Source: an uncultured Bacteroidota bacterium (lineage in GTDB: Bacteria; Bacteroidota; Bacteroidia; Bacteroidales; Bacteroidaceae). From it: a DNA stretch of 59,231 bases. The notes under the pieces are model-generated. The model did no database searches and was not told the origin of the DNA. It worked only from the letters and a program-made list of their open reading frames with translations. Positions 1 through 7,244 of this stretch are shown here, one piece after another. How positions within the stretch are numbered: position 1 is the stretch's first letter; the number at the start of each line of letters is the position of its first letter. The stretch covers positions 1 to 59,231 of the forward strand of contig CAMVLL010000004.1 of the NCBI GenBank assembly GCA_947168315.1, read 5' to 3'. The translations under genes and the position numbers were made by a program.

Positions 1-879
1 CAGTTCGTCAGCCAAAGGCTTATTGCTAATTTCTGAAGACTCCAGGATGATAGGAACGAAAGGATCTTTCTCACGTATTTCCTTCATCAGCTTGATGCCA
101 GCCAACGGATCTTTCTTGCCACCCTTCGGGAATCGTACGTCAGTGATGACACCTAATATATTATCCGCGTACTTATTATATAATTCCATGGCCTCCTCGT
201 AAGTACGAGCCAACACAATCTTTGAACGTCCTCTCATACGCAGTGTACGTTGGTGATCGTTCAAGGCCTCGGTAGCGAAGACCTGACTTTGTTTCAGCAC
301 GAATTTATACAGGTTTGGCAATACGGAAGAGTAGAAACGGATAGAGTCCTCCACGAGCAAGATCATCTGAACACCCACTTCGGTGATATCGTGTTCTAGA
401 TTCATCTTATCCTCCATCAACTTGATGATGGATACCAAAAGGTCTGTATTTCCCAGCCAACAGAACACATATTCGAAGATACTCAGGTCCTCGTGTACCA
501 TTCGGGCAGTGATACCGTGTGAGAAAGGAGTGAGCACTACCAATGGCACGTTCGGATATTTTGCACGGATGGTATGGGCAATGTCGAACGAGTCGTTATT
601 GTCGGTAGCCGGCATACAGATGACAAAGTCGAACCGAGCATTTTCCAGCTCTTCAAGAGCCTCTTCCTTGGTAGATACTTTTGTAAAACGAGGAGGATTG
701 CTAAGGCTCAATTCCATGTATTCATTATATATTTTTTCCTCGATACGTCCATCATCCTCCAGCATGAAAGCATCGTAGGGATTTGCCACCAGAAGTACGT
801 TGTAAATACGCTTCATCATCAAATTGGCAAATTGAGTATCTTTGAAATAGAACTGCTTGAAATTTGGCTTACTGTTCAT
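1..879 (-). CDS. PEP/pyruvate-binding (PEP synthase-like) protein with N-terminal receiver-like domains, partial
   Basis: This is an open frame of 293 codons from an ATG at 879 that runs off the left edge without a stop, so only the N-terminus is present. Residues 25-160 resemble a degenerate response-regulator fold (RIYNVLLVANPYDAF at 24-38). Residues 170-290 look like a second receiver with an acidic pocket (VEDS 176-179) and a possible phospho-acceptor Asp at 247 (VITDVRFP). From memory, Bacteroides carry near gdhA a protein of about 990 residues with this start, annotated as PEP synthase or PEP/pyruvate-binding; the kinase-like parts would lie outside this window. It is divergent from gdhA across a 231 bp gap. 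The receiver fold is read from motifs; the PEP-synthase identity is recalled family knowledge and not visible here. Confidence 0.6.
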   Translation of the reverse strand, partial: MNSKPNFKQFYFKDTQFANLMMKRIYNVLLVANPYDAFMLEDDGRIEEKIYNEYMELSLSNPPRFTKVSTKEEALEELENARFDFVICMPATDNNDSFDIAHTIRAKYPNVPLVVLTPFSHGITARMVHEDLSIFEYVFCWLGNTDLLVSIIKLMEDKMNLEHDITEVGVQMILLVEDSIRFYSSVLPNLYKFVLKQSQVFATEALNDHQRTLRMRGRSKIVLARTYEEAMELYNKYADNILGVITDVRFPKGGKKDPLAGIKLMKEIREKDPFVPIILESSEISNKPLADEL

Positions 880-1032
880 TTTTTTATCGTTTATTAGGAA
901 AGATGAAACAAAAATCGTAATTTTTTGCTACCCATACAATAAAAAGGCGATAAAAATTATCTTTTTGTAATCATGAAGAAAGTATTACGTCTTACAAAAT
1001 ATCATAAAAAGGAGAAAATTTTCGGGAAATAA

Positions 1033-1063
1033 TTTGCTTTACTCCTTTAAAAACCTACCTTTG
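1033..1063 (+). promoter_or_regulatory. Bacteroidota-type promoter of gdhA
   Basis: TTTG at 1033-1036 and TACCTTTG at 1056-1063 are separated by 19 bp, an exact match to the Bacteroides consensus TTTG-N19-21-TAnnTTTG. It predicts a leader of about 40 nt before the ATG at 1111. The rest of the 880-1110 gap is AT-rich with no other feature seen. Confidence 0.8.
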
Positions 1064-1110
1064 TATCCGATTTTATTATCTATTTGTCAAACCTTAAATA
1101 AAAACATTAT

Positions 1111-2451
1111 ATGGATATTAACAAAATCATGGCTTCTTTGGAAGCTAAGCATCCTGGCGAATCTGAGTATTTGCAGGCTGTTAGAGAAGTTCTGACCTCA
1201 ATCGAGGAAGTTTACAATCAACATCCTGAGTTTGAAAAGGCTAAGATCGTTGAGCGTATTGTAGAACCGGAGCGTATTATTACTTTCCGTGTTCCTTGGG
1301 TTGATGATAAGGGTGAAGTACAGGTTAACTTAGGTTATCGTGTACAGTTCAATAGTGCTATTGGCCCGTACAAAGGTGGTTTGAGATTCCATCCTTCTGT
1401 AAATTTGTCTATCCTGAAGTTCTTAGGTTTTGAGCAGACATTCAAGAACGCTTTGACTACATTACCTATGGGTGGTGGTAAAGGTGGATCAGATTTCGCT
1501 CCTCGTGGTAAGAGTGATGCTGAAGTTATGCGTTTCTGCCAGTCCTTTATGACAGAGCTTTACAAAGTTATCGGTCCGGATGAAGACGTTCCTGCTGGTG
1601 ATATCGGTGTTGGTGGCCGTGAGATTGGTTATCTGTTTGGTATGTACAAACGTTTGACTAGTCAGTTCCATGGAGCTACTTTAACTGGTAAGGGTCTTGA
1701 GTGGGGTGGTTCTATCCTCCGTCCAGAAGCTACTGGTTTTGGCGCTTTGTATTTTGTTAATAAGATGTTGGAAACTCACAACATTGACATTAAGGGTAAG
1801 ACTGTTGCTATTTCCGGTTTCGGTAACGTAGCTTGGGGTGCAGCTAAGAAGGCAACTGAGTTAGGTGCGAAGGTTATCACTATCTCTGGTCCTGATGGCT
1901 ATATCTTGGATGAGGCTGGTTTGAACGAGGAGAAGATTGAATATATGTTGGAACTCCGTGCTAGCGGTAATGATATCTGTGCTCCTTATGCAGACAAATT
2001 CGCTGGTTCTAAGTTCTTCGCAGGTAAGAAACCTTGGGAAGCTAAGGCTGATATCTATTTGCCATGTGCTACTCAGAACGAGTTGAACGGTGTTGACGCT
2101 GACATGATCTTGGCTAACAAGCCTTGCTGTGTTGCTGAAGTTTCAAATATGGGATGTACTGCAGAAGCTGTTGATAAGTTTATTGCTGCCGGTCAGCTCT
2201 TCGCTCCGGGTAAGGCTGTTAACGCTGGTGGTGTAGCTACTTCAGGTCTTGAAATGACTCAGAACTCTATCCGTCTAGCATGGACAGCTGAGGAAGTTGA
2301 CCAGAAATTGCATCAGATTATGTACGGTATCCATGAGCAATGCGTGAAGTATGGTAAGCAGGCTAATGGCTATATCAATTATGTAAAGGGTGCAAACGTA
2401 GCAGGCTTCATGAAGGTAGCTCATGCTATGATGGCTCAAGGAATTGTATAA
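1111..2451 (+). CDS. gdhA: NADP-type glutamate dehydrogenase
   Basis: Catalyses reversible reductive amination of 2-oxoglutarate to glutamate in the cytoplasm, a main ammonia-assimilation route in Bacteroides. The 446 residues match the hexameric 445-450 residue family. The N-terminal substrate domain has the KGGLRFHPSVN stretch (88-98), the glycine-rich loop with catalytic-region Lys124 (GGGKGG 121-126) and PAGDIGVGGREIG (161-173). The C-terminal Rossmann domain has GFGNVA at 236-241. The beta2 end reads ISGPDG rather than an acidic residue, which fits NADP preference, but cofactor choice is inferred. It is monocistronic, with a strong promoter just upstream and a hairpin terminator after the stop. 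The codon use (GGT, GCT, CGT) looks like that of a highly expressed gene. Confidence 0.95.
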   Translation: MDINKIMASLEAKHPGESEYLQAVREVLTSIEEVYNQHPEFEKAKIVERIVEPERIITFRVPWVDDKGEVQVNLGYRVQFNSAIGPYKGGLRFHPSVNLSILKFLGFEQTFKNALTTLPMGGGKGGSDFAPRGKSDAEVMRFCQSFMTELYKVIGPDEDVPAGDIGVGGREIGYLFGMYKRLTSQFHGATLTGKGLEWGGSILRPEATGFGALYFVNKMLETHNIDIKGKTVAISGFGNVAWGAAKKATELGAKVITISGPDGYILDEAGLNEEKIEYMLELRASGNDICAPYADKFAGSKFFAGKKPWEAKADIYLPCATQNELNGVDADMILANKPCCVAEVSNMGCTAEAVDKFIAAGQLFAPGKAVNAGGVATSGLEMTQNSIRLAWTAEEVDQKLHQIMYGIHEQCVKYGKQANGYINYVKGANVAGFMKVAHAMMAQGIV

Positions 2452-2499
2452 TAAAGAATATATCTCGTTTAGTTGTATTTGTATTTTGTATTGTAGCTT

Positions 2500-2537
2500 G
2501 CACTGCTTTGCCTGTGAAGGTGAAGCAGTGCTTTTTT
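2500..2537 (+). terminator. Rho-independent terminator of gdhA
   Basis: GCACTGCTT (2500-2508) pairs with AAGCAGTGC (2523-2531), followed by six T residues (2532-2537). The T run touches the stop codon of the convergent dnaX gene. Confidence 0.85.
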
Positions 2538-4317
2538 ATGCTAGTTCCAAACCTAATTTCTTCTGAAGTTTTTTAAGGTTATTATTCTTGTCCAACATCA
2601 CTTCTAATTTCTCGGATGCGGTGAATGCGCGCTTCTCTTCCGAAGCTTCGTTCACATGAATCTGCATCTTTACCTGACTGTTCTGAAGTTTCTTATGCAA
2701 GCTTTCTTCGATGCTGGCCGATAGAGATTGCATCGATTCTGCAGCCAACTGATTATAAACGACAATTTGGAATTTGTTGTCATCCAATAGTTTCGGCCGG
2801 ATGGCCATCATACGTTGTGCATCTGCTTTTCGCTCAACAGGTAAGGCTGCAGCATACTCACGCCAAGCCAAATCCAAGTCGGCTTCACTGAAAGGTTTAT
2901 TCGTGATTGTTTGTTCAGCAGCAGTGGGCTGAGTTTTTTCACTGGCAGCCGTCTCACCTTGACTCTTCTGATGAATCCGTTTTATGGAGGTGTCCGACAG
3001 TCGAACGGTTTGAATCGTTGGTGTTTGCTTCTTCTCCTCAGGGAATGGATTACTCTTTGGAGTAGCTGGCTGTTTTGCTACATTTGTGTTTGTCGCTTTA
3101 GGTGCAGCGGCAGGCTTGGCAGGAGCTACGGGTTTAGCAGTTGCCTGTGAAGAAGGTTGAGTTGTTGTCTGTTGGAAGGTAGGTTTAATCTTAGGGCTAT
3201 GCCCCTCAGCCACATCATCGTTAGGTGCGGTAAGTTGAGCACATTCAATCAGTGTCAGCTCAACCAACAACCGTTTGTTCTTGCTTGTCCTATAGTTTAG
3301 GTCACAGTCATTACAAAGTTTCATGGCTTTGAACAGGAAACGTGGAGAACAATTTTGGGCTTGATTACGATACTTTGACTTCACATCACCACTCACTTCC
3401 AAAAGAGATAATGTGCTGGCATCCTTACTGACTAACAAGTCGCGAAAATGAGAAGCCAGACCAGTGATGAAATGGTTCCCATCAAATCCTTTCTGTAATA
3501 CAGTGTTAAATAAGAGAAGAGCATCCGAAACTTTGTTGGTCAGAAGCATATCCGTCAGTTGGAAATAATACTCATAATCCAATACATTGAGGTTGTCAAT
3601 AGCACTTTTATAAGTGATATTTCCTTGTGTGAAGCTGACTACTTGGTCGAAGATAGACAAGGCATCACGCATACCACCATCTGCTTTTTGTGCGATTACC
3701 ATCAAAGCATCTGGCTCTGCTTTCACGCCCTCTTTAGCTGCTACATATTGTAAATGCTCGATGATGTCGTTAACACCGATTCGGTTGAAATCATAGATCT
3801 GGCAACGACTCAAAATGGTTGGAAGTAGCTTGTGTTTCTCCGTGGTTGCCAAGATGAATATTGCATGTTTAGGCGGCTCTTCCAATGTCTTCAAAAAGGC
3901 GTTGAAAGCAGCAGCTGACAGCATGTGAACCTCATCGATAATGTAAACTTTATACTTACCAATCTGAGGTGGAATCCGTACTTCCTCAATCAAGTTACGG
4001 ATATCGTCTACCGAGTTGTTGCTGGCAGCATCCAACTCAAAGATATTGTAAGAACGCTGTTCGTTGAAGGCCATGCATGATTCACATTCGTTGCAGGCCT
4101 CTCCGTCAGCACTAAGATGTTGGCAATTGATTGTTTTGGCGAAAATACGAGCACACGTTGTTTTACCGACTCCTCTTGGACCGCAGAAGAGGTAGGCATG
4201 TGCAAGTTTCCCACTAACTATGGCATTTTTCAATGTAGTTGTCAATGCACGTTGACCGATTACCGAGTCAAAGGTTGAAGGACGATATTTTCGAGCAGAA
4301 ACAATATAATTTTCCAT
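2536..4317 (-). CDS. dnaX: DNA polymerase III subunit gamma/tau
   Basis: ATPase subunit of the replicative clamp loader. Walker A is GPRGVGKT (46-53). The zinc module has Cys65, Cys75, Cys78 and Cys81. Walker B is IIDE (126-129), and the SRC motif at 170-172 carries the arginine finger. The region from about 385 to 490 is Ala/Pro/Thr/Gln-rich and probably unstructured. The C-terminal block (about 490-593) is the tau-type domain that contacts the polymerase. The 593-residue length is normal for Bacteroidales. I did not find an obvious slippery heptamer and do not claim a programmed frameshift. It is divergent from the ftsB-like gene, with its own -7 box at 4349-4356. Confidence 0.95.
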   Translation of the reverse strand: MENYIVSARKYRPSTFDSVIGQRALTTTLKNAIVSGKLAHAYLFCGPRGVGKTTCARIFAKTINCQHLSADGEACNECESCMAFNEQRSYNIFELDAASNNSVDDIRNLIEEVRIPPQIGKYKVYIIDEVHMLSAAAFNAFLKTLEEPPKHAIFILATTEKHKLLPTILSRCQIYDFNRIGVNDIIEHLQYVAAKEGVKAEPDALMVIAQKADGGMRDALSIFDQVVSFTQGNITYKSAIDNLNVLDYEYYFQLTDMLLTNKVSDALLLFNTVLQKGFDGNHFITGLASHFRDLLVSKDASTLSLLEVSGDVKSKYRNQAQNCSPRFLFKAMKLCNDCDLNYRTSKNKRLLVELTLIECAQLTAPNDDVAEGHSPKIKPTFQQTTTQPSSQATAKPVAPAKPAAAPKATNTNVAKQPATPKSNPFPEEKKQTPTIQTVRLSDTSIKRIHQKSQGETAASEKTQPTAAEQTITNKPFSEADLDLAWREYAAALPVERKADAQRMMAIRPKLLDDNKFQIVVYNQLAAESMQSLSASIEESLHKKLQNSQVKMQIHVNEASEEKRAFTASEKLEVMLDKNNNLKKLQKKLGLELA

Positions 4318-4348
4318 GATACTATTTTCGCTTATTTAACTATTGATG

Positions 4349-4356
4349 CAAATATA
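4349..4356 (-). promoter_or_regulatory. -7 box of dnaX promoter
   Basis: The minus strand reads TATATTTG here, matching TAnnTTTG, 31 bp before the dnaX start. No clear -33 box was seen. Confidence 0.55.
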
Positions 4357-4377
4357 GTGAAAATGTCGTTTGTTTTG

Positions 4378-4408
4378 GTTGAATATGAAAGAAAACTTTT
4401 TATCTTTG
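4378..4408 (+). promoter_or_regulatory. Promoter of the ftsB-like gene
   Basis: GTTG (4378-4381), 19 bp, then TATCTTTG (4401-4408). The leader to the ATG at 4425 would be about 10-12 nt. Confidence 0.65.
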
Positions 4409-4424
4409 CACAAAAGCAAAAGAT

Positions 4425-4721
4425 ATGAGTAAGTTAAAATCAATTTGGAGTTTTATTTGTAAACATAAATACCTTATAACGATTGTAATCTTTTTGGTGA
4501 TTATTGTTTTCCTGGACGAGAATAATCTCATTAATCGTTTCCAACATAAGAACGAGATTCGTTTGATGAAAGAGGAAATAGAAGAATATCGTAAACAGTT
4601 CGATGAAGATACAGAGAGACTGAAGGAGTTGACAGACAATCCTGAGGGACTGGAAAAGATTGCACGTGAGAAGTATTTAATGAAAAAACCTAACGAGGAT
4701 ATATTTATTTTGGAAGAATGA
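4425..4721 (+). CDS. FtsB/DivIC-type septum formation initiator
   Basis: Small bitopic divisome protein of 98 residues, expected in the inner membrane as part of an FtsB-FtsL-FtsQ-like complex at the septum. A short cytoplasmic N-terminus is followed by one transmembrane helix (about 16-32). A charged coiled-coil follows (about 38-67) and then the family-typical NPEGLEKIAREKYLMKKPNEDIF ending. It overlaps the next gene by 4 bp (ATGA), so the two are probably translationally coupled. Placing it beside dnaX is common in Bacteroidales. The family assignment rests on architecture and the C-terminal motif; whether it plays the FtsB or DivIC role is not decidable here. Confidence 0.85.
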   Translation: MSKLKSIWSFICKHKYLITIVIFLVIIVFLDENNLINRFQHKNEIRLMKEEIEEYRKQFDEDTERLKELTDNPEGLEKIAREKYLMKKPNEDIFILEE

Positions 4722-5077
4722 AAAAGTTCGGTAAGTATATCATGATGCTGGGAGGCATTCTCCTGTTGATTGGAGCAGTGATGCACATCGGTGAATCCAC
4801 CATTTCCTCCTGCCTATTTCTGATTGGGGCAATACTTTATGGATACGTTCAGGTGATGGGAGACCGTTACGAAGGCTCTAACTTTATCATCCGCCGCTTA
4901 CGTCGTCAACAAATCTTTGGAGCCATGCTATTGGTTTTTACTGGGGTATTAATGTTTTTCTCCCGCCATAATGAATGGATCGTTGCTTTGACAGTAGCCA
5001 CTGTTTTTGAATTGTACACAGCATATCGTATTCCTGCAGAGTTGAAGAAAGAAGAATCAAATTCCTCGGAAGGATAA
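4718..5077 (+). CDS. Small four-helix membrane protein of unknown function
   Basis: 119 residues with four probable membrane helices (about 7-24, 29-46, 67-84 and 88-106), a basic loop RRLRRQQ between helices two and three, and a charged tail ending in KKEESNSSEG. It is coupled by a 4 bp overlap to the ftsB-like gene, so a link to division or envelope is possible but rests on position alone. I do not recognise a named family. Confidence 0.75.
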   Translation: MKKFGKYIMMLGGILLLIGAVMHIGESTISSCLFLIGAILYGYVQVMGDRYEGSNFIIRRLRRQQIFGAMLLVFTGVLMFFSRHNEWIVALTVATVFELYTAYRIPAELKKEESNSSEG

Positions 5078-5163
5078 AATTTGCTAAAAATAAAGTTCGT
5101 CAAAACAGTTTTTATACCTGCAAAGTAATAAACTTTTATTAAGATTTAAATAATAATAAAATT

Positions 5164-5195
5164 TTTCTAACCTTCGATTATTACTTGTACCTTTG
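5164..5195 (+). promoter_or_regulatory. Promoter of the DUF4369 lipoprotein gene; fixes the start codon
   Basis: TTTC at 5164-5167, 20 bp, then TACCTTTG at 5188-5195. Transcription should begin near 5200. An ATG at 5198 would therefore be upstream of or at the 5' end of the RNA, and the ATG at 5219 is preferred. Confidence 0.65.
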
Positions 5196-5218
5196 TCGTG
5201 TCAAAGATAAATGTATTT

Positions 5219-5923
5219 ATGAATAAACTATTCATCTTGTGTAGTTCCTTACTCTTACTGACATCATGTGCCAGCGAATACCAGATTAAAGGTACTTCCT
5301 CCGTATCTCGTCTGGACGGGAAGATGTTGTTCGTAAAAGTTCCCGTGGATGAGACTATGGTGAAAGTGGATTCTGCAGAAGTAATACATGGATTGTTTAC
5401 CATGCAAGGTGTTGTTGATTCGGCGATGATAGCATCGCTTTATATGGATGAATTGAGTATCATGCCTCTCGTAATCGAGAAAGGACATATTCAGATCAGT
5501 ATTGACAATGCCCGATCATTGGTAAAAGGAACGCCTTTGAATGATCGTCTCTACTCATTTATTCAGAAAAAGCTATCTTTGGATGACCGTGCATACGAGT
5601 TGGAACGTAGAGAAAGCCAGATGATAATGGATGGAAAATCATTGGAAGATATCGATATAGAGCTGACAAAAGAACGACAGAAATTGTCTGAGGAACTGAA
5701 TACATTGGCCAAGTCATTTATACTTAGTAATTGTGACAATATTCTCGGCCCAGGAGTATTCCGCATGATTTGCGGTGGTTACGATATTCCGATAGTAACT
5801 CCTCTGATTGAGGATATCATGAAGGAAGCACCTGATAATTTCAAGAATCATCCGATGGTAAAAGTTTATATGGAGATTGCAGAGCAGAACTTGGAACTAA
5901 TGAAAAAGGAGATGTCACGATAA
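5219..5923 (+). CDS. DUF4369-type lipoprotein
   Basis: 234 residues from the chosen start at 5219. The in-frame ATG at 5198 is possible but conflicts with the promoter position. It starts with a lipoprotein signal peptide (MNKLFILCSSLLLLTSC) with the lipobox Cys at 17. The N-terminal half, a beta-rich module with phrases such as LDGKMLFVKVPVD and DSAEVIHGLFTMQGVVDS, matches DUF4369, a domain usually placed in front of thioredoxin-like AhpC/TSA domains. Here it is followed only by a helical, charged region (about 115-234) and no thioredoxin fold or CxxC, so it is a stand-alone version. It is probably attached to the periplasmic face or outer membrane. Function is unknown. Confidence 0.75.
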   Translation: MNKLFILCSSLLLLTSCASEYQIKGTSSVSRLDGKMLFVKVPVDETMVKVDSAEVIHGLFTMQGVVDSAMIASLYMDELSIMPLVIEKGHIQISIDNARSLVKGTPLNDRLYSFIQKKLSLDDRAYELERRESQMIMDGKSLEDIDIELTKERQKLSEELNTLAKSFILSNCDNILGPGVFRMICGGYDIPIVTPLIEDIMKEAPDNFKNHPMVKVYMEIAEQNLELMKKEMSR

Positions 5924-5924
5924 T

Positions 5925-5957
5925 GACCATAGCTATTCAATTCAGAAAGCTATGGTC
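5925..5957 (+). terminator. Hairpin after the DUF4369 gene, probable weak terminator
   Basis: GACCATAGCT (5925-5934) pairs with AGCTATGGTC (5948-5957) and is followed by TCTTTATATG, a poor T tract. The gap to the next gene is short, so it may only attenuate. Confidence 0.5.
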
Positions 5958-5991
5958 TCTTTATATGTAAAACGTGAAAAATAATACTATT

Positions 5992-6501
5992 ATGAAAAAG
6001 TTATTTATTATTTGTTGTATTGTCTGCACATTCATGAATTGTACGACAAGCTATTATTCACAAGATGGAAGACAAATTTCTAAAGAGGAATACAAAGCCC
6101 TTGTGGCAGAGCAAGTGCAAGATGTACTGAACGATCGGCATTTTGTAATTGATGTGATGACCGCTGTACCTCAACGCGGTAGAACTATGCATCTTTCATC
6201 AGGTTATTCAGTGAGGATAAAGGGGGATAGCATCATCTCTTCTTTACCATACTTTGGTAGAGCCTATAATGTTCCTTACGGTGGTGGTAAAGGACTGAGC
6301 TTTACAGAGATATACAAAGATTATAAGGTGTCTCATCCAAAGGATGGTCTAACTACTATCATCGTTGTTGTAGATAATAAAGAAGATGTTTATAATTATA
6401 AGATCGAGGTTTATGATGATGGTGAGTCTAGCATAGAGGTAACTTCCAGGGAAAGAGATCGGATGTTTTACCGTGGCTCGCTTGATTTAGACGATAAATA
6501 G
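5992..6501 (+). CDS. DUF4251 lipoprotein, copy 1
   Basis: 169 residues if started at the ATG at 5992; an upstream in-frame ATG at 5974 would add six residues. The signal peptide MKKLFIICCIVCTFMNC ends in a lipobox Cys. The body has the DUF4251 pattern: an N-terminal KEEYKALVAEQVQDVLNDRHFVIDV helix and strand, then RGRTMHLSSGYSVRIKGDSI, SSLPYFGRAYNVPYGGGKGLSF and a final beta sheet. Expected to be a small lipid-anchored envelope protein. It is followed 16 bp later by a clear paralogue with the same domain order. It ends in TAG, which shows that amber codons do terminate translation in this genome. Confidence 0.8.
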   Translation: MKKLFIICCIVCTFMNCTTSYYSQDGRQISKEEYKALVAEQVQDVLNDRHFVIDVMTAVPQRGRTMHLSSGYSVRIKGDSIISSLPYFGRAYNVPYGGGKGLSFTEIYKDYKVSHPKDGLTTIIVVVDNKEDVYNYKIEVYDDGESSIEVTSRERDRMFYRGSLDLDDK

Positions 6502-6517
6502 TAAAATAGTACGTTTT

Positions 6518-7036
6518 ATGAAGAAGTGGATAGGAGTGTTGATGGCATCAATGATTCTGACGGCCTGTGGTTCATCTCTTTTAACGGAAGATGGCCGAAA
6601 GATGAATAAGGAAGAGAAAGAGGCATTGGTAACAAAGACTGTCCGTGAAATGTTGGCAAATAAGCATTATCGCATAGAAGTGGACAAGATAATGTCGCAA
6701 AGTGCAAGAGAATCCATTTCACATGAGTATTCGTTAGAGATAAAAGGTGATACTGTTATCTCTGGTCTTCCTTTCATGGGGGTAGCTCGTGTGGCGGTCA
6801 TGGGTGGCGGAACTGGCTTAATGTTTACTTCCAAACATCAAGGATATACAAGTCAACGTGTTGAACCTGACCATACTGTGATTACGTTCAACGCCAGCAA
6901 TGGAGAGGATGTCTATTCATTCCGTTTATTGATCTTTGATAACGGACGTTCAGAGATCCGGGCTCATAACAGAAAGCAGGAAAGTATGGACTATTCTGGA
7001 GAATTGAATGTCTGGGATGTTATATACAAGAGGTAA
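6518..7036 (+). CDS. DUF4251 lipoprotein, copy 2
   Basis: 172 residues, lipoprotein signal MKKWIGVLMASMILTAC. It is a paralogue of the preceding gene: KEEKEALVTKTVREMLANKHYRIEVDKI, SHEYSLEIKGDTVISGLPFMGVARV and GGGTGLMF align with copy 1. It is probably co-transcribed with copy 1, and a strong terminator follows at 7061-7088. Function is unknown; proteins of this family are envelope lipoproteins. Confidence 0.8.
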   Translation: MKKWIGVLMASMILTACGSSLLTEDGRKMNKEEKEALVTKTVREMLANKHYRIEVDKIMSQSARESISHEYSLEIKGDTVISGLPFMGVARVAVMGGGTGLMFTSKHQGYTSQRVEPDHTVITFNASNGEDVYSFRLLIFDNGRSEIRAHNRKQESMDYSGELNVWDVIYKR

Positions 7037-7060
7037 TGATTAGTCAACTATATAAAGAAA

Positions 7061-7090
7061 AGAGGATGCATTAACGCATCCTCTTTTTCT
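7061..7090 (+). terminator. Bidirectional terminator between DUF4251 operon and tRNA-Thr
   Basis: AGAGGATGC (7061-7069) pairs with GCATCCTCT (7076-7084), with TTTTCTTTT after it on the plus strand and TTTCTTTA on the minus strand. It can end both the lipoprotein mRNA and the tRNA precursor. Confidence 0.85.
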
Positions 7091-7094
7091 TTTG

Positions 7095-7167
7095 AGCCGA
7101 ATCCCGGACTCGAACCGGGGACCTATTCATTACGAATGAATTGCTCTACCAACTGAGCCAATTCGGC
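7095..7167 (-). tRNA. tRNA-Thr (anticodon CGT)
   Basis: On the minus strand the 5' arm GCCGAAT (7167-7161) pairs with the 3' arm ATTCGGC (7102-7096). The D arm reads GGCTCAGTTGGTAGAGC. The anticodon stem ATTCA/TGAAT encloses the loop TTCGTAA with anticodon CGT (Thr, codon ACG). The T arm carries GGTTCGAGTCC. The discriminator is T. CCA is not encoded. Length 73 nt without CCA. Confidence 0.95.
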
Positions 7168-7196
7168 AAAAAACCGCCTTTCTTTCAAAAGGCGGT
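7168..7196 (-). terminator. Terminator-like hairpin immediately 5' of tRNA-Thr
   Basis: ACCGCCTTT and its complement (7173-7181 with 7188-7196) form a 9 bp stem, followed on the minus strand by six T residues (7173-7168) that abut the first tRNA base. It fits a terminator for the GH51 gene upstream. Because the tRNA promoter lies at 7198-7227, it would also make up most of the tRNA leader. Confidence 0.7.
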
Positions 7197-7197
7197 G

Positions 7198-7227
7198 CAA
7201 ATATAATGCTTTCTTTAGGAAAACAAA
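7198..7227 (-). promoter_or_regulatory. Promoter of tRNA-Thr
   Basis: On the minus strand TTTG (7227-7224), 18 bp, then TATATTTG (7205-7198). Transcription would begin near 7192, inside the hairpin stem. Confidence 0.65.
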
Positions 7228-7244
7228 AATTATTAGTGCTTTTT

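Noticed and set aside
383-897. Open frames on the plus strand inside the left-end gene
   Set aside because: They are antisense to a continuous minus-strand frame of 293 codons with receiver-like content that runs off the edge.
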